Shown here piece after piece: positions 32,751 through 38,896 of a stretch of DNA of 47,938 nt. The notes under the pieces are model-generated. The model was given only the letters and a program-made list of their open reading frames with translations, searched no databases and had not been told where the DNA came from. The DNA is from Cryobacterium inferilacus. Lineage in GTDB: Bacteria; Actinomycetota; Actinomycetes; Actinomycetales; Microbacteriaceae. The DNA lies in contig NZ_JAIEUL010000026.1 of the NCBI RefSeq assembly GCF_019599185.1, forward strand, positions 1 through 47,938. The letters are read 5' to 3'. Every line of letters starts with the position of its first letter. The first letter of the stretch is position 1. The translations under genes and the position numbers were made by a program.

Positions 32751-32849
32751 GTGGGAGGCATAACTCCTGCTAGATTCCCCGCGCTCTCGCCGCCGCCGCG
32801 TGATTCCGGGGCCGGCGCCGCGCATCCGGAAAAACTGCAGGAGTTATGC
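32751..32849. repeat. Inverted pair of the GCAGGAGTTATGCC element
   Basis: GTGGGAGGCATAACTCCTGC at 32751-32770 is the exact reverse complement of 209-228. CTGCAGGAGTTATGC at 32835-32849 faces it across a 64-base loop. The two arms can pair over 13 bases or more. The element sits between the convergent ends of lldD and rocD (gap 32702-32884), where it could serve as a two-way terminator. No gene is seen in this gap. Confidence 0.75.
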
Positions 32850-32884
32850 ACCCCGGGGCGGCTCGCGGGCGGGCGGCTCGCGGG

Positions 32885-34144
32885 TCAGGCGGCGCCGAGC
32901 TCCTCGAGCACGGCGGCGAGCTGGTCGACCGCCCAATCGAGGTCTTCGGCCGAGACCACCAGCGGCGGGGCCAGACGGATGGTGGAGCCGTGCGTGTCCT
33001 TGGCCAGCACTCCGCGCTCCATCAGGGCCTCGCAGACCGCGCGGCCGGACGCCAGCGCCGGGTCGATGTCGATGCCGGCCCAGAGTCCGGCGCCGCGCAC
33101 CTCGAGCACCCCGTGGCCGACCAGGCCGAGCAGGCGTTCGTGCAGGTGGGCGCCGAGGTCTCGGGCGCGCTGCTGGTATTCGCCGGTGGCGAGCAGGTTC
33201 ACCACGGCCAGGCCGACGGCCGCCGCCAGCGGGTTGCCGCCGAAGGTGGACCCGTGTTCGCCCGGGCGCAGCACGCCGAGGATGTCGGTGTTGCCGACGA
33301 CGGCGGAGACGGGCACGATGCCGCCGCCGAGGGCCTTGCCGAGCAGGTACAGGTCGGGTACCACGCCGGCCTGCTCCACCGCGAAGGTGGCGCCGGTGCG
33401 GCCGAGGCCGGACTGGATCTCGTCGGCGATGAAGAGCACGTTGTGCCGCAGGGTGATCTCGCGGACGGCGGGCAGGTACTCCACCGGTGGAACGACGATG
33501 CCGGCCTCGCCCTGGATGGGTTCCAGCAGCACGGCCACGGTGTTCTCGTCGATGGCCGCCTCCAGCGCGTCGGCATCCCCGTATGGCACCGTGCGGAAGC
33601 CCGGGGTGAACGGGCCGAAGTCGGCGCGCGCGGACTCGTCGTCGGAGAAGCTGATGATGGTGGTGGTGCGACCGTGGAAGTTGCCGCCGGCCACGACGAT
33701 GTTCGCCAGCCCGGCCGCGACGCCCTTGACCCGGTAGCCCCAGGCGCGGGCGACCTTGATGCCGGACTCCACGGCCTCGGCGCCGGTGTTCATCGGCAGC
33801 ACCATGTCCTTGCCGGCCAGCTTGGCCAGGGCGGTCACGAACGGGCCGAGCTGGTCGTTGTGGAAGGCGCGGCTGGTGAGGGTGATCCGTCCCAGCTGCG
33901 CGCGCGCGGCGTCCAGCAGCACCGGGTTGGAGTGCCCGAAGTTGACGGCGGAGTACGCCGCCAGGCAGTCGAGGTAGCGCTTGCCGTTGATGTCGGTCAC
34001 CCAGGCGCCGTCACCGGAGGCGACGACCACGGCCAGCGGGTGGTAGTTGTGGGCGGCGTGCTCGTTCTCGAGCGCGATGGCGGCGGTCGCGTCGGTCAGG
34101 CCGACCTGCGCGGCCAGGCCGGTCGCATCGGTCAGGGCGCTCAT
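32885..34144 (-). CDS. rocD: Ornithine--oxo-acid transaminase
   Basis: A 419-residue PLP enzyme that transfers the delta-amino group of ornithine to 2-oxoglutarate, giving glutamate semialdehyde. Family segments include NYHPLAVVVASGDGAWVTDI, CLAAYSAVNFGHSNP, MNTGAEAVESGIKVARAWGY, VLFIADEIQSGLGRTG and the PLP lysine in LLGKALGGGIVPVSA (near residue 265). The ATG at 34142-34144 overlaps the stop of the upstream hydrolase gene (ATGA). PutA, also in this window, can take the semialdehyde on to glutamate. Confidence 0.96.
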   Translation of the reverse strand: MSALTDATGLAAQVGLTDATAAIALENEHAAHNYHPLAVVVASGDGAWVTDINGKRYLDCLAAYSAVNFGHSNPVLLDAARAQLGRITLTSRAFHNDQLGPFVTALAKLAGKDMVLPMNTGAEAVESGIKVARAWGYRVKGVAAGLANIVVAGGNFHGRTTTIISFSDDESARADFGPFTPGFRTVPYGDADALEAAIDENTVAVLLEPIQGEAGIVVPPVEYLPAVREITLRHNVLFIADEIQSGLGRTGATFAVEQAGVVPDLYLLGKALGGGIVPVSAVVGNTDILGVLRPGEHGSTFGGNPLAAAVGLAVVNLLATGEYQQRARDLGAHLHERLLGLVGHGVLEVRGAGLWAGIDIDPALASGRAVCEALMERGVLAKDTHGSTIRLAPPLVVSAEDLDWAVDQLAAVLEELGAA

Positions 34145-35019
34145 CGGCGCAGCTCCAGCGTGCAGCACTTGACTCCTCCTCCGCCGAGCAGGAGCTCGGA
34201 CAGGTCGACACCGATGGGGTTGTAACCGCGGTTGCGCAGCTGGCGTTCAAAGTCCTTGGCCTTGGCGGCGATGACGACGTTGTAGCCGTCGGAGTAGGAG
34301 TTGAGGCCCAGGATCGAGGCATCCTCCTCGGTGACGAGGATGGCATCGGGGTAGCGCTCACGCAGGATGGCGAGGCTGCGCTCGTCAAACGCGCTGGGCA
34401 GGTAGGCGATTTCGCCGTTACCCGACGTGGGCGACGCATCCAGCACCGCGATGGCGGTGTCGAGGTGGTAAAAACTCGGGTTGACCAGGGTGAGGGTGAT
34501 CACGGGGCGGCCGTAGATGGCCGAGACCTCCTCGTGGCTGTTCGACGCGCTGCGGAAGCCGGTGCCGGCCAGGATCACGTCACCGACGAGCAGGAAGTCG
34601 CCCTCCCCCTCGTTGATCTCGGCGGGCTCGCGCACATCGAAACCGTTGGCGCCGAACCAGTCCATGTAGGCGGGGCCCTCCGGTTGGCGCTGCGGATAGG
34701 TAAAGTTGGCGCCGTACGCGATGCCGTCGATGACAAACCCCCCGTTGGCGGCGTAGACCATGTCGGGCAGGCCGTCGATGGGGTCGATCAGGTGCACGTC
34801 GAAGCCGAGCTCGATGTAGGTGTCGTACAGGGTCTGCCACTGGGCGACGGCCAGGCTGGTGTCGGTCGGTAGCGCCGGGTCCATCCACGGGTTGATCCGA
34901 TAGACCACGGTGAAGTAGTCGGGCTTGCACATCAGCACGGTGCGCGCGACCGGGGTGCGGACGGGCATGGCCGACGCCGCGGATTCCTCCGGGGTGGCGG
35001 CTGCGAGATCAAGTGACAC
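34141..35019 (-). CDS. Guanidino-group hydrolase: DDAH-like, probable arginine dihydrolase
   Basis: A 292-residue member of the amidinotransferase/DDAH superfamily. The catalytic Cys is Cys285 in VKCCTLEL and the catalytic His lies in NPSFYHLDTA. The N-terminus VLMCKPDYFTVVYRINPWMD closely resembles, from memory, cyanobacterial arginine dihydrolase (ArgZ/AgrE), which makes ornithine, CO2 and ammonia; Asn43 in INPWM is the notable residue. Annotation pipelines would call it dimethylargininase, which makes citrulline. Because rocD uses ornithine and overlaps it directly, a dihydrolase role is the better inference. GTG start with AGAGGAG at five bases. Confidence 0.85.
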   Translation of the reverse strand: MSLDLAAATPEESAASAMPVRTPVARTVLMCKPDYFTVVYRINPWMDPALPTDTSLAVAQWQTLYDTYIELGFDVHLIDPIDGLPDMVYAANGGFVIDGIAYGANFTYPQRQPEGPAYMDWFGANGFDVREPAEINEGEGDFLLVGDVILAGTGFRSASNSHEEVSAIYGRPVITLTLVNPSFYHLDTAIAVLDASPTSGNGEIAYLPSAFDERSLAILRERYPDAILVTEEDASILGLNSYSDGYNVVIAAKAKDFERQLRNRGYNPIGVDLSELLLGGGGVKCCTLELRR

Positions 35020-35105
35020 GGGAGCTCCTCTGTTGGCATTCCGCCGGCTGGCGCGAGACGGAACGCGTACGTATGGCGGACCAGGTCGCTCTCGTGAGCC
35101 CGGAA

Positions 35106-35126
35106 CGATTCGGTGGTACCGAATCG
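35106..35126. promoter_or_regulatory. Candidate Lrp operator between the arginine genes
   Basis: Inverted repeat CGATTCGG-N5-CCGAATCG in the 222-base gap between the divergent hydrolase and Lrp genes. A second palindrome, GGAACGCGCGTTCC, lies at 35189-35202. Binding by the adjacent Lrp-type protein is inferred. Confidence 0.5.
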
Positions 35127-35229
35127 CACAGGGACGCCACTCCTAGTGTCACACAGCACGAATCAACGTTTCCTGCGAATCGGCGCAGGGAACGCGCGTT
35201 CCAACCGAGATCCGCGCACATTTGACGCG

Positions 35230-35235
35230 TACACT
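35230..35235 (+). promoter_or_regulatory. Leaderless -10 box of the Lrp gene
   Basis: TACACT lies six bases before ATG 35242; no ribosome site is present. Confidence 0.55.
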
Positions 35236-35241
35236 GAGGCC

Positions 35242-35679
35242 ATGGACAACCTCGATCGCGGCATTCTCGACCTTCTTCGCCAGAACGCCCGAGCGGGCTA
35301 CGGCGATATCGGGTCGGTCGTGGGTCTGTCGGCCTCGGCGGTGAAGCGCCGGGTCGACCGCCTGGTCGCCGACGGGGTGATCCGCGGGTTCACCATCCAG
35401 GTCGATCCGGCCATTGACGGCATGAGCACCGAGGCCTACGTCGAGCTGTTCTGCCGCGGCACCGTCGCGCCAGACGAGCTTCTCCGCATCCTGTCCGGCG
35501 TCCCAGAGGTGGTCGACGCCGGCACGGTCACCGGCAGCGCCGACGCCATGGTGCACATCCGAGCCCGCGACATCCCCGGGCTCGAGGCCGCCCTCGAGAA
35601 GGTGCGCCTGGCGCCGAACGTGGACCACACCCGCAGCGCGATCGTGCTCACCCGGCTGATCCACCGCAGCCCGGAGTAG
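35242..35679 (+). CDS. Lrp/AsnC family regulator of arginine catabolism
   Basis: A 145-residue regulator: HTH_AsnC at residues 1-50 (LDRGILDLLRQNARAGYGDI, LSASAVKRRVDRLVADGVI) and an effector-binding RAM/AsnC domain after it (EAYVELFCRGTV, VVDAGTVTGSADAMVHIRA). It is divergent from the hydrolase-rocD operon. The same arrangement, as I recall, occurs at the Mycobacterium tuberculosis rocD-rv2323c-rv2324 locus, so activation by arginine or ornithine is likely. ATG 35242 is fixed by the -10 box and by the usual MDxLD start of this family. Confidence 0.93.
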   Translation: MDNLDRGILDLLRQNARAGYGDIGSVVGLSASAVKRRVDRLVADGVIRGFTIQVDPAIDGMSTEAYVELFCRGTVAPDELLRILSGVPEVVDAGTVTGSADAMVHIRARDIPGLEAALEKVRLAPNVDHTRSAIVLTRLIHRSPE

Positions 35680-35716
35680 CCGGGCGCCCTTGACGCGGTT
35701 GACCCGGCTTGTTAGC

Positions 35717-35732
35717 TTGGTACAAATACCAA
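35717..35732. promoter_or_regulatory. YtrA-type GntR operator and promoter region
   Basis: Palindrome TTGGTA-CAAA-TACCAA. It overlaps a TACAAA -10-like box (35721-35726) that lies 16 bases after TTGACC (35699-35704). The GntR protein encoded second in the operon is the likely ligand-responsive repressor. Confidence 0.75.
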
Positions 35733-35748
35733 ACAAACGAGGATGCCC

Positions 35749-36717
35749 GTGGACACGTACGAGATCACCCTTCTGGTCGTGGCTGGACTGATGGCGGTCG
35801 TCTTCGCGTGGCAGCTTCGGCCAGGTGCCGCCATCGGCCCGAATGCGCTGCGAGATACCGCCCGACGCGCCGGACTGGCCATTACACCCGAGGTCGAGCC
35901 TGTCCTGATCGCACGCATCCGCTCGCGAACCCGCGCTGCGCTGGTCGGCACCTTGATCGCTCTGATGGTGGCGACCGCTTCTCTTATCGCGCTTCCGGAA
36001 TCACCGGACGGCGGCATGTGGTCCGGGCTGATGATCATCGTACTGACCGCCCTGGGCGGCGCCGTCGGACTGTGCGTGGCGGAGTTCAGGTCGGCGCTCG
36101 CCTTGCTCGGCGATCATCCTCGCGTGGCGCGGGCGCCCACGCCGAGCCGTGCGGACTATCTCTCCACCGTCGACCTCTGGTGTGGTCCCGTTGCCATAGG
36201 TGTCAGCGGACTGACCCTGGCCGCCGTGGTCGCGCTGATCCTGGTTGATCCCGAAAACGTGCTCAGTGACGCGAGCATTCCTTCCGTATGGTGGCCAGGC
36301 TTTTTGCTGTGGATCGTCTCGCTCGCATCGGCCGGGGTTGGCCGCATCCTGTCGACTCGCTTGGTGGGGCGGGGCCAGCCCGCCGGCAACGACATGGAGT
36401 TGGCGTGGTCCGACGCGCTCCGAAGTTGGACGCTGCGTGCACTGGTGCAGACTCCCGCACTGGGGGCGCTCTGCAGTGTGGTCGTGGTGCTGACCTCCGT
36501 CAGTTCGGCGGTGGCACGCCCGTCTGGAACCGGAACCGCCGTATCTCTGGCCTTTTCCATCGTGCCCCTGATCATGGGCTCGGTGGGGGTGGCTCTACTC
36601 TCGATGAAGTCACGCCGTCCGCCGCACTACCTCAGTCGGCTCTGGCCGGACGTGGCCGCGGAGCTGCGCCGCGACACACACCGAGGAGTCGCTCCGGTCG
36701 AGAGCGGCCGCTCGTGA
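35749..36717 (+). CDS. Seven-TM membrane protein of unknown function
   Basis: A 322-residue protein I do not recognise. About seven hydrophobic segments are visible: ITLLVVAGLMAVVFAW, ALVGTLIALMVATASLIAL, SGLMIIVLTALGGAVGLCV, VAIGVSGLTLAAVVALILV, FLLWIVSLASAGVGRIL, LGALCSVVVVLTSVSSAVA, SLAFSIVPLIMGSVGVALL. No catalytic or nucleotide-binding motif is seen. GTG 35749 (GAGG six bases upstream) is preferred to ATG 35743. Its TGA overlaps the GntR start (GTGA). YtrA-type GntR proteins usually control ABC exporter operons that respond to cell-envelope stress; here the ATPase is missing and this protein takes its place. Codon use is slightly less GC-biased than its neighbours. Confidence 0.75.
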   Translation: MDTYEITLLVVAGLMAVVFAWQLRPGAAIGPNALRDTARRAGLAITPEVEPVLIARIRSRTRAALVGTLIALMVATASLIALPESPDGGMWSGLMIIVLTALGGAVGLCVAEFRSALALLGDHPRVARAPTPSRADYLSTVDLWCGPVAIGVSGLTLAAVVALILVDPENVLSDASIPSVWWPGFLLWIVSLASAGVGRILSTRLVGRGQPAGNDMELAWSDALRSWTLRALVQTPALGALCSVVVVLTSVSSAVARPSGTGTAVSLAFSIVPLIMGSVGVALLSMKSRRPPHYLSRLWPDVAAELRRDTHRGVAPVESGRS

Positions 36718-37103
36718 GACTGGTCGTCGACCCGCACTCGACCACTGCCCCGTACGAGCAGATCCGCCTGCAGGTGATCGACGCGGTGCGCACGGGCACC
36801 CTCGCCCCGGGCGACAAGCTGCCCACGGTGCGCCGCCTCGCCGAAGACCTGGGGTTGGCACCGAACACTGTGGCGCGCAGCTACCGCGCGCTGGAGCAGG
36901 ATGAGGTGATCGAGACCCGCGGGCGGCTGGGTTCGTTCGTCGCCGCGACCGGGGATGCGACGCATCGGCAGGTGCAGCTGGCCGCCGTGGCCTATGCGGA
37001 CCGGTCGAAATCGCTCGGGGTCGGTGCCGATGAGGCCCTGGCGATCGTGCGCGCCGCCCTCGGCCTGCCCGGAGACCCGCCGGGGCGGGATCTCGCCGGC
37101 TGA
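36714..37103 (+). CDS. GntR family regulator, YtrA subfamily
   Basis: A 129-residue regulator: winged helix at about residues 10-75 (APYEQIRLQVIDAVRTGTL, GDKLPTVRRLAEDLGLAPNT, VARSYRALEQDEVIETRGR) with only a short helical tail (about 85-125) for dimerisation, the hallmark of the YtrA subfamily. The GTG overlaps the preceding stop (GTGA). The palindrome at 35717 in front of the operon is its probable target, giving autoregulation. Confidence 0.92.
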   Translation: MRLVVDPHSTTAPYEQIRLQVIDAVRTGTLAPGDKLPTVRRLAEDLGLAPNTVARSYRALEQDEVIETRGRLGSFVAATGDATHRQVQLAAVAYADRSKSLGVGADEALAIVRAALGLPGDPPGRDLAG

Positions 37104-37163
37104 ACCGCATCCGGTCGGGGAATCGGCAGGCACCGCCGGTTTCTGGGGCGCCGGTGGGCAGGG

Positions 37164-37604
37164 TCAGTCGCCGCGGAGTTCAGCAAGAACCGCGTCGAGA
37201 CGGCGCTGCCGGGTGGCCTCGGTCTTCGCGCCCTCGATGGCGAGAACATGCCGTCGTTGCTTGCTGAACGACAGGCCGTCGAACGCCGTGCGGGCGGCCG
37301 GGTCAGCGCCCAGCGCGGCGGCAAGGGCCTCGGGCTCGTCGACGGAGCGCGGTCGGTCGTCGAGCTCGATTGTGACCTCCACGTCGTCGCCGCCCGCCAC
37401 ACCGGCCTTGGTGCGGTTCTCGGAGCTGAGGGCGATCATGAACTTTCCCCGGTACGGTGCCACCGAGCTGCGGTAGCTGTGCCCGTTGATCGTCACCGTG
37501 ATGGCGTGCCGTTTGCCGGGGCCGAGGCTTGCAACGACGCTGGCTGGAACGGGGATGCCCGTGGCGGTGGGGCCGGATTGCTCGATGACCGTTCGGAAGT
37601 CCAT
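37164..37604 (-). CDS. DUF1905/YdeI-like protein
   Basis: A 146-residue protein with an N-terminal DUF1905 beta-barrel (about 1-85: PTATGIPVPASVVASLGPGK, HAITVTINGHSYRSSVAPY, GKFMIALSSENRTKAGVAGG) and a C-terminal YdeI/OmdA segment (SFSKQRRHVLAIEGAKTEAT). The function is unknown; these small proteins are often stress-linked. The ATG follows a GATACT box by six bases, so it is probably leaderless and monocistronic. Confidence 0.88.
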   Translation of the reverse strand: MDFRTVIEQSGPTATGIPVPASVVASLGPGKRHAITVTINGHSYRSSVAPYRGKFMIALSSENRTKAGVAGGDDVEVTIELDDRPRSVDEPEALAAALGADPAARTAFDGLSFSKQRRHVLAIEGAKTEATRQRRLDAVLAELRGD

Positions 37605-37912
37605 GACGCGAGTATCCCGCCCGCGGCTGGCGACGGCAAGCGTGCGGCACCGGCACCCCGTCTGCAGCGGGGTGCGCAGTGGGGTGCACTGCTGCGTGCG
37701 CTGCTGCGAGATGGCAGTTAAGGCCCTCTCACGCCAGCCGAAGGGGCACCAACTGGCAACTCGCCAGGAGGGTCGCACCGAGATACCGCAAAAATTCCCC
37801 TTCAGCGCACTGGAAGGGGGCGTTCGCGGCAAGTCGCGCGGGAACGGCGGAGCGCGGGCTCACGGCCCCGGTTCAGGACTCAGGAACGTGACTCAGGGCT
37901 CAGGGGCCTGGC
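37605..37912. other. 308-base intergenic region without a gene
   Basis: Holds the GATACT leaderless -10 box of the YdeI-like gene (37611-37616, minus strand) at one end and the olefin-operon terminator (37790-37819) at the other. The middle contains only short open frames on either strand with no recognisable product. Confidence 0.7.
37790..37819 (-). terminator. Rho-independent terminator of the olefin operon
   Basis: On the minus strand, CCCCTTCCAG and CTGAAGGGG pair with one bulged base around loop TGCG, and the hairpin is followed by AATTTTT. It lies about 95 bases after the oleD stop. Confidence 0.75.
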
Positions 37913-38896
37913 TCAGGCGCTGGCGCTGGCGCTGCGGTAGTGCTCGGCCAGGCGGGAGAGGCCCTCGTCGAGGGAGACCGCCGGCGTCCAGTGCAGGTCG
38001 GAGCGGGTGCGGCGCTGGTCGAACCAGTGCGCTGTCGAGAGCTGCTCGGCCAGGAAGCGGGTCATCGGCGGTTCGTCGTCGCCGGGGGCCACCCGCCAGA
38101 CCGCCTCGATGACCGAACCGGCGGCGCGCGCGAGGCTGGCGGGTACCCGCCAGGCGGGAGCCGGGACGCAGGCGGCGGCGCAGATGCCGGCCAACAGCTC
38201 GGCGACCGGACGGGGCTCGCCGTTGGTGATGACGTAGGCGTTGCCGTGCACGGCATCCACCCGCTCGAGCGCGGCGGCGATCGCGGCAGCGGCATTGTCG
38301 ATGTAGGTGGTGTCGATCAGGGCGGCACCGTGACCGAGCAATGGCAGGCGACCGGCCCTGGCGCGCTCGACGATGCGAGCGATCAGCTGGGTGTCTCCAG
38401 GCCCCCAGACCAGGTGCGGCCGCACGGCGACGACCCGCAGCTCGGGAGAGTCGGCGGCCAGGGCCAGCAGCTCGGCCGAAGCCTTGGTGCGGGCGTAGTC
38501 GCCGCGGGCGTGCGCGGGGTCGGCGGGCAGCGCGTCGCTGCCGGTGATCGAGGTACCCGCGTGGGCGACGGATGGCGAAGACACGAAGACCAGGCGGGGC
38601 ACCTCGGCGGCGCGGGCGGCGTCGAGCAGGGTGCGGGTGCCTCCCACGTTCACGGCCTCGAACTCGGCCGGCCGCCCGGTCAGCGATACCTTCGCGGCGA
38701 GGTGCACAATGGCGTCGACGCCGGTGACGGCCTCGGCGACGGCGACCGGGTCGGTGATCGAGCCGAGCACATCCGTGGCCCCTGGCACACCGCTCGGCCG
38801 GCGCTGGAAGCAGCGCACCTCGTGGCCGGCATCGATGACTGCCGCGGCGACGGCGCGGCCGAGGAAGCCGCTCGCGCCGGTGACGAGGACCTTCAT
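37913..38896 (-). CDS. oleD: OleD, 2-alkyl-3-oxoalkanoate reductase
   Basis: A 327-residue extended short-chain dehydrogenase. In olefin synthesis OleD reduces the 2-alkyl-3-ketoacid made by OleA to the beta-hydroxy acid with NADPH. The loop VLVTGASGFLGRAVAAAVID is at residues 3-22, VHLAAKVSLTGRPAEFEAVN near 70, the catalytic YARTK near 140, and AVRPHLVWGPGD near 165. The repeated SASASA at the C-terminus is unusual. The ATG overlaps the oleBC stop (ATGA), making it the last gene of oleA-oleBC-oleD. Confidence 0.93.
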   Translation of the reverse strand: MKVLVTGASGFLGRAVAAAVIDAGHEVRCFQRRPSGVPGATDVLGSITDPVAVAEAVTGVDAIVHLAAKVSLTGRPAEFEAVNVGGTRTLLDAARAAEVPRLVFVSSPSVAHAGTSITGSDALPADPAHARGDYARTKASAELLALAADSPELRVVAVRPHLVWGPGDTQLIARIVERARAGRLPLLGHGAALIDTTYIDNAAAAIAAALERVDAVHGNAYVITNGEPRPVAELLAGICAAACVPAPAWRVPASLARAAGSVIEAVWRVAPGDDEPPMTRFLAEQLSTAHWFDQRRTRSDLHWTPAVSLDEGLSRLAEHYRSASASA

